A stretch of DNA of 64,000 nt from an uncultured Bacteroidota bacterium. GTDB lineage: Bacteria; Bacteroidota; Bacteroidia; Bacteroidales; UBA932. The stretch is from assembly GCA_937901965.1 (NCBI GenBank), contig CALGSW010000002.1, forward strand, positions 253,970 to 317,969, read 5' to 3'. Numbering within the stretch: position 1 is the first letter of the stretch; each line of letters opens with the position of its first letter. A program made the translations under genes and the position numbers. Shown piece after piece: positions 19,201 to 26,548 of the stretch. The notes beneath the pieces were generated by a model, which saw only the letters and a program-made list of their open reading frames with translations, was not told where the DNA came from and did not search any database.

Positions 19201-19931
19201 CTGATTTGTGCGCCGGATGCTGTAACTGCAGTAGGAGTTGAAGTGTTCAGGGTAGGTGTTGATATTGATAGTGTCATGAAATTACGCTCTTCGCCGTAGA
19301 AGGTTGCCTCTTTTGTATTAACATATGCTCTTGCATAATAACGAGTATTATGATCAAGGTTTGTCAAGTTCAAGGAGAAATAAGAGGAAGTTCCAGAGTA
19401 GGCCAGTTTACTATCTGTAATTTTAGGGCTGGCTGATTTTGAGTAAACTACTCCTCTCTCGGTAATTGAATAGCTGCCTCCTTCGGCGCCTTGGATACTT
19501 ACTATAGCCGATGTTGCCCTTATACTACTTACCATTATTGATGTAAAGGTAGGTGTTTTAAAGGATGTGCTTGTGCCGTAAATCACCCCATCGGAAGTGG
19601 TTTTTACGTAAGGCCTTACTATGTAGGTTTTCCCCTGCTGAATATTTTGAATATTTGCTTGATAAATGCCATCTGATGCCGATGAAGTAGAAGCATTATT
19701 TGATTTAACGGTTGGCTCTGTATTATCTGTAGTCCAGCATATTCCATAAGCTTTTAGTTTGAAGTTATTTGGATTTGTGAAATTGCCGGTAATAGTGAGG
19801 CTTTGTGAGGCTCCTACCGATTCAAATTTCTGGGAGGATATTCTAACAGAAATACTCTCTGCAGGATCTGGCATTTTTACACAACCTGCTACTATTATGA
19901 TTAGAAAAATAATAAGTGTACGAACTTTCAT
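16281..19931 (-). CDS. Lipoprotein with about 12 tandem FN3-like repeats
   Basis: A 1216-residue protein with a lipoprotein signal (MKVRTLIIFLIIIVAGCVKMPDP, Cys about 17). The rest is some 12 tandem repeats of about 95 residues. Each has VTTSxxTNI, a GGNVTSDGG-like strand, ITERGVVYS, KVTSGSGxGSF, L-x-P-N-T-x-YYVRAYATN and a closing YG-x-x-x-x-FTT. These are fibronectin type III-like beta-sandwich modules seen in surface proteins of Bacteroidetes. No enzymatic domain is attached, so an adhesive or scaffold role on the outer membrane is inferred. It ends the five-gene minus-strand cassette, 12 nt after the PEGA gene. Repeat number may vary between strains through recombination. Confidence 0.85.
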   Translation of the reverse strand: MKVRTLIIFLIIIVAGCVKMPDPAESISVRISSQKFESVGASQSLTITGNFTNPNNFKLKAYGICWTTDNTEPTVKSNNASTSSASDGIYQANIQNIQQGKTYIVRPYVKTTSDGVIYGTSTSFKTPTFTSIMVSSIRATSAIVSIQGAEGGSYSITERGVVYSKSASPKITDSKLAYSGTSSYFSLNLTNLDHNTRYYARAYVNTKEATFYGEERNFMTLSISTPTLNTSTPTAVTASGAQIRGEVLTDGNSDIIDRGIVFSTTQNPIYTSSRVSAGTGMGAFTANLTSLSPNVTYYARSYARNSLYTGYGNQITFKTQPLLPTLSLSTIYSSSIGTTSVYLSGNIITTGGDNIAEKGFVLSETSEPDISDRKEVAGSGSGSFSKTVTGLKPYTTYYVRAYATNSSGTGYSESSSFKTNASTATITTSTATNIKASSATIGGNVTSSNGYDVSERGILYSTSSSVTYYGTKIVVGSGIGSFSREITNLSYNTKYYFIAYATNYLGTSYGQILTFTTSSDIPTLTTTNISSITSGTAQVSVNITSDGGATITERGVVFSKTSSPDINDSKVLYTTSSANFSVILTNLDKATKYYVRAFATNKNGTAYGNELNFTTLSNPASVTTSPATSITTTEATINCEVTDEGGGSVTDRGIVYSTYQNPTTSNTKVTSGSGKGVYSVKLTSLTPDRTYYARAYAVNNSGTSYGQQIAFTTEKVKVPTVTTNAPTSITAHTANASGKITNDGGGTITGRGFRYSTDSNVSSYSTIAAENVVNSDFTSVIKNLQQNTKYYFRAYAANSAGYGLGEILSFTTSNATTATVSTSAATNIGANSATAGGSISSNGNSPLLEIGIRYSDSYNTSYYLLLYGAKATATLKQSGDYTVNLTGLAANRTYYYIAFATNQVGQASGNIRSFTTISATNATVTTSAIANISIRGALVGGNVTSDGNSTVTSRGVVISTSPNPTYNNTRINIGSGTGSFSETIISLNPNTKYYLRAFAYNSTGYAYGSEVSFTTLATTPAQVSTSQPKSVTHNAATLGGNVTNEGNSSVTERGVVYSMLQNPSIGGSGVVKLSIGTGAGVFEGSVSSLTSNTIYYARAYGTNRYGTVYGTQVSFTTDVTPPSFSSISTYGGYSYGYVRLTCSVSAESGTTITERGFVYSKTNTNPTTSDTKVTSGSGSGGYETTLTAPARGVYYVKPYAITAKGTYYGNPIQFTY

Positions 19932-19943
19932 CTCTTGTCCCTT

Positions 19944-21758
19944 TTATAAACTTACTCCAATACCAAAGTGAATCTCTGCAAATTTTATAGGCGAAATAAT
20001 TGTATTATAGCCACCGAATATTGAGAAGTACTTGAAATTTAGCATAAGCCCACCTTCTACCTCGGGGCCATTGTCAATCGACAAGTAGTATGGCTCCGAA
20101 TCACTTGTAGCTACGTATGCTTGTCCATAAGTTCCGTAGCCTCCTCCTGCATAAATGTATAAATTCTTTGTAATCCTGATGATTGCACCCCCTGTTATTG
20201 CAGACCGGAAGTATCCGGAACTTCTATAGCTGCCCGGGCTTAAATCTTGCATCGGTTCTCCGGAGTTAGGCGATAATCCGGACATATAACTTGCATAGAT
20301 ACCAACCCTTTTTGCAAAACCGACCATTCCTCCATAACTAGCCGTTAGTGACATCTTGTAGTTAACGAAGAATTTTGCCGGGATAGGTGTACTTTCTCGT
20401 TTTTTATTATAAGTTGTCTTAGGCAATCTTGATATATCGCTCGTTATTTTTGTTTGTCCGTCAATTTTTTTTATCAGAGTAAAACTTACTGGAAGTATCT
20501 TTCCCTCTATAATGGTTAATGTCTTGACTCCTGGATTATACCCATCGGCATTTAATTCAATGGTTCTTTTTCCAATTAAAACATCTTGAATAATCTTTGG
20601 TGTGGTTCCGTAATCTTTGCCATCAATTGAAATTGTAGCCACAACGTCTGAAGTTATATCAAGAGTTCCTGTTATTGGCACAGGGTGTTCAATGTTGAAG
20701 CTTATTGAATCATTTGTTTTTATTTCAAGAGTTTGTATACTCTCTCTATGCGACTCCATTCTTGCAGTTAATTTGTAGCTGCCGGGTGTTAGTCTTCCGT
20801 TCCAGTTTCCTTTGCCCTCTTGATTATCATTTATTAAAATAATTGCGTCAGGATGTGTTGTGATATTAACCTGAGCAAAGTTTGGTTTAAGGTCAAAGCG
20901 TTTTATTCTGTTACTGTTGTCGGTAACTATAAGAGTATCCTCCAATGGAAAAAACAGACTTTTTAGGATCTTGACTGAATGCTGCCCGCTGGCTAGTTTT
21001 TCAATCACCAGTGGAGTAGACCCCACTCTCTTGCCATCAATGAAAACATCAGCCAACTGTTCTGGAGTGGAGTGAATTGAAATTGTTCCAAATTTGGGTT
21101 TGAGTTCTATGGTTACAGGTTCTTTAACCTCTTTTGTTACTTCTATTGACCCGGCGGTGGGAGCGTAAAGTGGGGCCTCAACAACATATTTGTGTTTTCC
21201 AAATGGCATTGCCTTTGAGAATGTTCCGTTAACAAATGGTTCCGGAGCCATTTCATTGAATGAGACTGTTGCCCCCTCCATGAGGCATTTTAATACAACA
21301 TATTGAAGATTTGAATTATCTGTAAGTGTTATCTGAACATTTGATGCGGTAATCTTCATTATATAGACAGTTGCCTCTTGCAGTGGTTCAAAAAATGCAT
21401 ACCTTCTTACCGGTTCGTGGTATTTATGAGTAATTGTAATATACCTGGCTCCGGGAGACTGGTAAATCCAAATTTCTCCCTTGTGTTGTTCTGTGTGTTC
21501 AATTCCAAGCATTCCCCCATCAAATGTGAATTCGTTGAGAGGGAGTGTTGTCTCAAGTTTGATAATGGAACACTGTTTGCCATTTTTGTCAGTTTTAGGG
21601 GATTTAATCCGAGCTGTCATATCGGTCTCATCTTTGACAAAAGATAGGACTGACATTTTTGCTGCAACATTTTGTCCTGATGCACTTTCTCCAATTGAAA
21701 GCAAAATTGAAGATAAAATGATGCAAAATGACAACTTATGTAATATGCTGGTTCTCAT
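19944..21758 (-). CDS. PEGA-domain envelope protein with C-terminal beta-barrel-like region
   Basis: A 604-residue exported protein (signal MRTSILHKLSFCIILSSILLSIGESASGQ). Residues about 30-140 form the Bacteroidetes domain that often precedes PEGA (VLSFVKDETDMTARIKSPKTDKNG, CSIIKLETTLP, WIYQSPGARYITITH). Three PEGA modules follow: about 220-280 (ISIHSTPEQLADVFIDGKRVG), 295-350 (VNITTHPDAIILINDN) and 360-425 (LDITSDVVATISIDGKDYGTTP). The final 130 residues alternate aromatic and small residues (YIYAGGGYGTYGQAYVA, FKYFSIFGGYNTII) and end in a hydrophobic residue, suggesting outer-membrane insertion. PEGA domains are thought to bind cell-surface polymers. It lies between the LPP20/NTF2-like gene and the FN3-like gene. 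Confidence 0.83.
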   Translation of the reverse strand: MRTSILHKLSFCIILSSILLSIGESASGQNVAAKMSVLSFVKDETDMTARIKSPKTDKNGKQCSIIKLETTLPLNEFTFDGGMLGIEHTEQHKGEIWIYQSPGARYITITHKYHEPVRRYAFFEPLQEATVYIMKITASNVQITLTDNSNLQYVVLKCLMEGATVSFNEMAPEPFVNGTFSKAMPFGKHKYVVEAPLYAPTAGSIEVTKEVKEPVTIELKPKFGTISIHSTPEQLADVFIDGKRVGSTPLVIEKLASGQHSVKILKSLFFPLEDTLIVTDNSNRIKRFDLKPNFAQVNITTHPDAIILINDNQEGKGNWNGRLTPGSYKLTARMESHRESIQTLEIKTNDSISFNIEHPVPITGTLDITSDVVATISIDGKDYGTTPKIIQDVLIGKRTIELNADGYNPGVKTLTIIEGKILPVSFTLIKKIDGQTKITSDISRLPKTTYNKKRESTPIPAKFFVNYKMSLTASYGGMVGFAKRVGIYASYMSGLSPNSGEPMQDLSPGSYRSSGYFRSAITGGAIIRITKNLYIYAGGGYGTYGQAYVATSDSEPYYLSIDNGPEVEGGLMLNFKYFSIFGGYNTIISPIKFAEIHFGIGVSL

Positions 21759-21776
21759 AAACTTTGATTAAAATTA

Positions 21777-23615
21777 CTAGAATAGCGAAAGGTCAATCAG
21801 TCCGTAATCCGGATCTCTCTCCTGCTGCCAGGTCCTCACATGAATAATCGGATTTGCCGGTTTATTAAGGTCAACCATGAGGAATAGGTATCCTGTATCT
21901 CCATAGTTGCTTGAAAAGTAATCCTGTTTTATTTGAATCCCGTAAATTTCACCTCCATCTCCTGCTTTGACAACTTCTGAGTTTGTAAACTTGATGTTAA
22001 TAAATTCATTGCTGTTGAATACAACACTTAGCCTGTCCAGGTACTGTTTTTTTGAATATGTTGTTCTAATAGCCTGAGGTAACTGATACCTGTCAGAATC
22101 TCCTCCGTATGTAGGTTTAAGAACCTTACCCACAATAATCAATGCGTTGTCTGAAAATACAGCCTGTAAATAATCAAGTCTTTTTAGAGCGTATGCAGTC
22201 TGATAATTTTCAAGAAAATTTATAATGGAAATCTTAGAGTCATCTTGCCACTCCTCTTTTACCATCATATCTCTTATAACATTTTCAGATAGTGAAAATG
22301 AGAGAGAGGTTATTAGTTTGTCTTTTTCTGAAATTTCAAACACAATGTTCTCAACAAATTCTCTTCTGTTGTTTCTAAACTTGAATAACATTGGAAGTGA
22401 GCGGGCAAAAACAGATCCCTGGTAACTCAGGAAACTAAATTTTGGGTCTAAAACAATTATGCTTGCGTCCCCATAAATAACAAGCTTCTTAAAAATTTCA
22501 AATCCTGATTCAGTAAAAAGAGCTCTGAGATTATTCAGATCTTTTTTTGTTATCCCATCTGTGACTTTTTGCATCAATTCATAATAAGGAGCTGTGTCTT
22601 CAAGATAAAATGATGAAGAATTTTCAGTTTTCTCTTGTGTCCTGAAAGTAGCTTCAGATACTTTTTCTTCGTTTATTGTATTTGATTTAGGTTCAACAAA
22701 CGGAATAGCATATTCAGACTTTTTAAAATTGATTCCTTCCAATGCATGAAGCAGGTCGTATACCTCCTGATCTACTTTCCACTCTCCCTCAAAGATGTAC
22801 TCAACTTTAAGTCTGAGAAACTCGATGTTGGATATATCTCCTGTTAGTTCAACTGTGCCAATGCCATCTTTGGCAGCCATTATGTTTGACCAGAATCTCC
22901 CATCAAAAAAGCTGTATTCAAGGTTTGTAACATTGTTTCCATTGAACTGTATGTTTAGAATGCAGGTTGTTATGTTGTCGACTACTTTTTTTTCTAATAT
23001 ATTGAAACTGAGATTGTCAAAAATGTAGTTCATCTTTTCGTTGATAAAGGATGTCACGAATCTTCTGTTCCCTTCGTGCATAACCTTTATTGTATCACCA
23101 TTTGGATGGCTTCTTGTAAGCATAAGAGCCCAGTAATAGTGCTTTAGCGCATCTGCAACCTGGAGTCTCTTTTCTGCTTTAAGTGCTGTGTTTATAAACT
23201 CATTTATTTTTAGTTCTCTCTCTTTGAATATTTTTGAAATCTCCTCTTTCTTAATATATCTGAATACGTAAATTTCAGGCTCTTTGCCCCAAGTGAGAAT
23301 TTCTGTGTTTTTTAGTGTAGCCTTTGAGTATGTACTTATCACCTCTTTAACAAGCTGGTTGACAATTTTCTTGTTTTTACCGCTCTCCTCTTCCCTTAGC
23401 ATTTTGAATTCACTCTCAATTTTTACCGATATGTTACCAATCAGCATGGATAATGCATCCTTGTCTGCCTGACCGGTATTGGTTCCAACTCCTTCTCCCC
23501 AGTAGTAATTGTTTCTATCTGCTTTTATTTGCTCAACTGTTTGTGAAGTAAGCAGATTAAAGTACATCAGGAGAGTAATTGTAAGCAGTGTGTATTTTCT
23601 AATTAAGGATTGCAT
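21777..23615 (-). CDS. Exported protein with LPP20-like N-terminus and NTF2-like C-terminus
   Basis: A 612-residue protein with a signal peptide (MQSLIRKYTLLTITLLMYFNLLTSQ). Residues about 35-150 resemble LPP20 lipoprotein domains: GVGTNTGQADKDALSMLIGNIS, then an amphipathic helix and EIYVFRYIKKEEI. Residues about 360-600 contain two stretches that look like cone-shaped NTF2-like folds (YYELMQKVTDGITKKDLNNL, and FLENYQTAYALKRLDYLQAVFSDNALI with YGIQIKQDYFSSNYGDTGYLFLMVDL). I cannot assign a function. It sits 18 nt before the PEGA gene and 31 nt after the transglutaminase-like gene, so it probably acts in the same periplasmic or surface process. Confidence 0.68.
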   Translation of the reverse strand: MQSLIRKYTLLTITLLMYFNLLTSQTVEQIKADRNNYYWGEGVGTNTGQADKDALSMLIGNISVKIESEFKMLREEESGKNKKIVNQLVKEVISTYSKATLKNTEILTWGKEPEIYVFRYIKKEEISKIFKERELKINEFINTALKAEKRLQVADALKHYYWALMLTRSHPNGDTIKVMHEGNRRFVTSFINEKMNYIFDNLSFNILEKKVVDNITTCILNIQFNGNNVTNLEYSFFDGRFWSNIMAAKDGIGTVELTGDISNIEFLRLKVEYIFEGEWKVDQEVYDLLHALEGINFKKSEYAIPFVEPKSNTINEEKVSEATFRTQEKTENSSSFYLEDTAPYYELMQKVTDGITKKDLNNLRALFTESGFEIFKKLVIYGDASIIVLDPKFSFLSYQGSVFARSLPMLFKFRNNRREFVENIVFEISEKDKLITSLSFSLSENVIRDMMVKEEWQDDSKISIINFLENYQTAYALKRLDYLQAVFSDNALIIVGKVLKPTYGGDSDRYQLPQAIRTTYSKKQYLDRLSVVFNSNEFINIKFTNSEVVKAGDGGEIYGIQIKQDYFSSNYGDTGYLFLMVDLNKPANPIIHVRTWQQERDPDYGLIDLSLF

Positions 23616-23646
23616 TATGATTAATTTTCAGGTTACGATGGTTCTT

Positions 23647-25104
23647 CTAGTCTAGTAAATAGAGCTTTGCACTCTCTTCTCTAATTTCTGGCATTGATTC
23701 TCCTGCCGGAGCGTTTATGTATGTAGGATCACAAACAATGAATTTCTGGCCGTTGATTATAAAGTAATCACCATTTATATGCTCGGTATTAAGATTTACT
23801 GCAGTGGCAAGATGGTTAGGGTAATTTACCAATGCAACATCAAGTTGTAATATCTTTCTCACAAGCATGGAAAAGAGAATGCTTCTATCCTCACAATCGG
23901 AATAAGGATAGTGGAATATCTCATCTGCGAAAAGTACTCTCTCTTTGCCGAATTGCAGATTGTCTGTTTTGTACTCAAATGAATTTTGAACAAATTTGAG
24001 GAGGAAGTTCAGTGCATCAACCTTTCCCATACCTGCAGTTTTATCTTTTAAATTATTTATGAGAGATTCTTCAAGTTCTTTGCTGAATGGCACTTTACAG
24101 TAGCTGGAAAAGTGCATGTCTGGAAACTCATTAAGCATATCAATCAGGTTTTTATTAACGGTTACAGAAATTTCTACCTCTGAGATATTCAATGTTTTGC
24201 TAATTAGCTTTTTTGGAAGATTGATTTGATTGTACCTGAGATTCATCGGTACTAAATTATTTGAGGTGCTTTTACCATAAGTATAAATTGGTCCAGTAAT
24301 GTTTCCCATAATGTAGTAGTCCTTTCCTTCAAATACCAGGTAAGAATATCCATAAATAATTTCACTAGTTGGAATCATCAGAAATATTCTGCCGTTATTT
24401 CTGCAAATCCTTGAATCAAATCCTGTTTTATTTAAAAGATACATCTCCAGAATTGCTCTCGCACCAGAATCTTCGAACAACTGTTCGGATATCTTTTTTG
24501 CAAGAAGGTAAACAGACCAGTCAGGATACGAGTACTTTTCTCTGGCTACCTTCAATACCCTTAGAATGCTGCTGTTATCGCTTTGAGTAATATTTTTATA
24601 GAAGTCTGAGACTTCCTCTTCGGTTGTGCTTATTAATTTCAAATCTGATATATGATTTTCGTTAAAGAAGAATTTTTCACCAAAGAAATTTACTTCTGAA
24701 AGATCCTCATTCTCAGTATTAACTGGCTTCTCAGTCTTTATGGGAATATTAACTTCTTTTACAGGAGAGATCTCCTCTTTGTCAGCATCTGTATTTGTGT
24801 CTGTATTGATATAAGTTGAATCAATTATTAGTTGTGAGCCTGATGATTTTTGATTTGCACTATCTTCATCAAATTTTACAGGCGAATCAGGGAATTTTCT
24901 TATTTCAATCTTTGAGTGCATTGTCTCAAACATCTCCCATTTCTCCTTTAGAAGTTGTGTAATATCTTTATCAACTCTGTTGTAGAATTCATTAAACTCC
25001 TTCTCCTTTGAACTTGCAAATTCAAGGAATGCTTTCACATCTTGTGAAAGCAGTTGTTTAAGAGGCGAAAAAAGGAGAAAGACAAGAAAGATAAGTCTTA
25101 TCAT
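23647..25104 (-). CDS. Exported transglutaminase-like cysteine peptidase-fold protein
   Basis: The 485-residue product (ATG at 25104; the longer frame begins at TTG) has a signal peptide (MIRLIFLVFLLFSPLKQLLSQ) and a charged low-complexity stretch (about 60-130). The C-terminal half has the transglutaminase-like triad: YPYSDCEDRSILFSMLVRKIL (Cys, about 410), YPNHLATAVNL (His) and FIVCDPTYINAPAGESMPEI (Asp). LALVNYP-type spacing matches Bacteroidetes transglutaminase-like proteins. Activity may be peptide-bond hydrolysis or crosslinking in the periplasm. It is placed second in the cassette after the small LPP20-like lipoprotein. Confidence 0.75.
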   Translation of the reverse strand: MIRLIFLVFLLFSPLKQLLSQDVKAFLEFASSKEKEFNEFYNRVDKDITQLLKEKWEMFETMHSKIEIRKFPDSPVKFDEDSANQKSSGSQLIIDSTYINTDTNTDADKEEISPVKEVNIPIKTEKPVNTENEDLSEVNFFGEKFFFNENHISDLKLISTTEEEVSDFYKNITQSDNSSILRVLKVAREKYSYPDWSVYLLAKKISEQLFEDSGARAILEMYLLNKTGFDSRICRNNGRIFLMIPTSEIIYGYSYLVFEGKDYYIMGNITGPIYTYGKSTSNNLVPMNLRYNQINLPKKLISKTLNISEVEISVTVNKNLIDMLNEFPDMHFSSYCKVPFSKELEESLINNLKDKTAGMGKVDALNFLLKFVQNSFEYKTDNLQFGKERVLFADEIFHYPYSDCEDRSILFSMLVRKILQLDVALVNYPNHLATAVNLNTEHINGDYFIINGQKFIVCDPTYINAPAGESMPEIREESAKLYLLD

Positions 25105-25136
25105 GACAAGCAATATGAAATTTTAGAGGTTCAGTT

Positions 25137-25700
25137 TTACCTCTTCTCAAACTTATCCATCTCTTCTTCAAAAACCTTGTTGAACTGATATGCATCAAAG
25201 TCAAGCTTAAGATTTTCATCAGCTGAGATCTTCTTAGTTATTTCATGCTTGATGATATTCTTATCCATTTCAACAGCAATAAAATACTCGTAACCAACTC
25301 TCTTCTTTTTGAAGATTTTGTCTCCAATTATTTTAACATCGTTAAGAGTCTGGTTAATAACATTCATGGTCTGCTCTTCAAATTTTGATTCGTATTCTTT
25401 CTTGTTTTCAATTGTACGCTGATTTGTGTACTGATTGATAACAGCTTTTATTATTGAGCTGACATTATTTGCTAATTCTGTTCTTGCATTAAGAAGTGCA
25501 ATTTTCTTTGCAGTAGCTAAGTCTGCACTAGCACCTGATTGAGAAGCCCTGAAATGAGTCTTGTCAGTCCTATACTCTTGCTCTGTAAAAGGAACTTTAA
25601 GTTCCGTAAGGTTGTTTGCATCTGCATATTTTTGTTTAACACTGCAAGAGTATGTAAATGCAATCGCAAAAAGCGTTGTGATGATTAAAAGTTTTTTCAT
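25137..25700 (-). CDS. LPP20-family lipoprotein
   Basis: A 187-residue protein with signal MKKLLIITTLFAIAFTYSCSVKQ; the Y-S-C is a plausible lipobox Cys (about 19). The body has the LPP20 pattern of SGASADLATAKKIALLNARTELANNVSSIIKAVINQY followed by TLNDVKIIGDKIFKKKRVGYEYFIAVEMDK. Related domains appear at the N-terminus of the 21777-23615 product, suggesting the two may interact or derive from each other. It heads the minus-strand cassette. I found no good TAnnTTTG promoter in the 250 nt upstream. Confidence 0.78.
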   Translation of the reverse strand: MKKLLIITTLFAIAFTYSCSVKQKYADANNLTELKVPFTEQEYRTDKTHFRASQSGASADLATAKKIALLNARTELANNVSSIIKAVINQYTNQRTIENKKEYESKFEEQTMNVINQTLNDVKIIGDKIFKKKRVGYEYFIAVEMDKNIIKHEITKKISADENLKLDFDAYQFNKVFEEEMDKFEKR

Positions 25701-25834
25701 TAGTTAAGTGCTTTTAAGTTTTTGTAAATAAGGTATGTGAAGATATAGTTATTGTCAATACTAGAATTGGAAATTAGTGCATACCTAATTCTTCCCCTAT
25801 TTTTTAGCCACTTACGGCAAGTGTTTAACGAGCG

Positions 25835-25925
25835 TCTTAGGTAGTAAAAAACGCAATTTGTTGGTTTTGATCAAATTCTGTTTTCTGACTATTAGTATAT
25901 CAAACCAATGGAGGTTCGTCCCATA
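25835..25925. repeat. Decayed right half of repeat D
   Basis: The stretch from AAAACGCAATTTG through CTATTAGTATATC to ATGGAGGTTCGTCCCA parallels the right two thirds of the full copy at 26430-26505. The left terminal arm is absent. Confidence 0.6.
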
Positions 25926-25957
25926 CTCGACAGTTTATTTAGACCTCAAATTCCTCT

Positions 25958-25986
25958 GCCGAACGGCTAAACACGGCGAAGCACCT
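25958..25986 (+). repeat. Hairpin repeat A, variant copy
   Basis: GCCGAACGGC hairpin then TAAACACGGCGAAGCACC, ending T instead of A. It lies immediately before inverted repeat B. Confidence 0.78.
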
Positions 25987-25993
25987 ATTACCA

Positions 25994-26096
25994 GAAGTTA
26001 TTTCCCGAACCTTGTCGGGTTATTACCCGCTCATTTGCAAGCTGGTTTTTCATTTGCTTGCCCGCGCGGGAATAACCCAGGTGCGAGAATAACTTC
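25994..26096. repeat. Long inverted repeat B, copy 1
   Basis: GAAGTTATTtCCCG at the left pairs with the terminal CGaGAATAACTTC. An inner arm CGGGTTATTaCCCGC pairs with GCGGGaATAACCC. The loop region contains GCAAGCTGG/TTGCTTGC. A near-identical copy lies at 28600-28702. Confidence 0.82.
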
Positions 26097-26169
26097 AAGG
26101 GAGAAAAAGTAATCCGCATGGTTTTCTTAGATAAGCACGTACGGCTGTAACACGCGGACTGTTAGTAGT

Positions 26170-26212
26170 TTGACACTTTACCCGAGGGGTCACCCCTCGG
26201 GTAAAGTGTCAA
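26170..26212. repeat. Palindromic repeat C, copy 2 (perfect)
   Basis: A perfect palindrome with 21-bp arms around a single C; the arms begin TTGACACTTTACCCGAGGGG. The GGCTGTAAC box lies upstream at about 26142. The inner part (CCCGAGGGG) differs from copies 1, 3 and 4 (CCCTGGGAT) while symmetry is kept, which implies compensatory change or exchange. Confidence 0.88.
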
Positions 26213-26260
26213 AGCATTGATAGATAAATTGTTATAGCGACACGGGCGTGTGAGATTTCT

Positions 26261-26291
26261 TAGCCGAACGGCTAAACACGGCGGAGCACCA
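26261..26291 (+). repeat. Hairpin repeat A, copy after C2
   Basis: TAGCCGAACGGCTA hairpin followed by AACACGGCGGAGCACCA. Same C-spacer-A order as at 16124-16275. Confidence 0.82.
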
Positions 26292-26328
26292 TTTAAATTT
26301 GCTGAAGGCGGGAAAGGGAGACGAGACG

Positions 26329-26352
26329 GACGAGGTAGACGAGGTAGACGAG
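26329..26352 (+). repeat. Short 9-bp tandem repeat
   Basis: GACGAGGTA is repeated about 2.7 times, preceded by related GAGACGAGACG. No coding frame uses it. Confidence 0.7.
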
Positions 26353-26376
26353 ATGGGTGAAGCGAGCTAGATAGCT

Positions 26377-26517
26377 CCACAGGCGTGGGTGGGACGAACC
26401 TCTATGGAGTTATAAATGGATTAGTTACAAAACGCAAATTGTTGATTATGTTCAATTTGTGTTTTGTAACTATTAGTCGTTCAAGTGGATGGAGGTTGGT
26501 CCCACCCACGCCTGTGG
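26377..26517. repeat. Repeat D, copy 1
   Basis: Terminal inverted repeats of about 26 bp with one mismatch: CCACAGGCGTGGGTGGGAC at the left and its complement GTCCCACCCACGCCTGTGG at the right. A second inverted repeat inside (GTTACAAAACgCAAATTG and CAATTTGtGTTTTGTAAC, 26424-26470) makes a nested hairpin. The element encodes nothing and sits 31 nt past the ATPase stop. Confidence 0.85.
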
Positions 26518-26548
26518 GTTCCGGTGGCCGTCTGCCAGGGGCAGGGGG

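Larger units (their letters stand above)
25701..26548. other. Repeat-filled intergenic region
   Basis: No gene is supported in these 850 nt. From left to right it holds a decayed half of repeat D (about 25835-25925), repeat A (25958), the long inverted repeat B (25994), repeat C (26170), repeat A again (26261), a 9-bp tandem repeat (26329) and a full repeat D (26377). Short frames here are shadows of the repeats. Confidence 0.8.
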
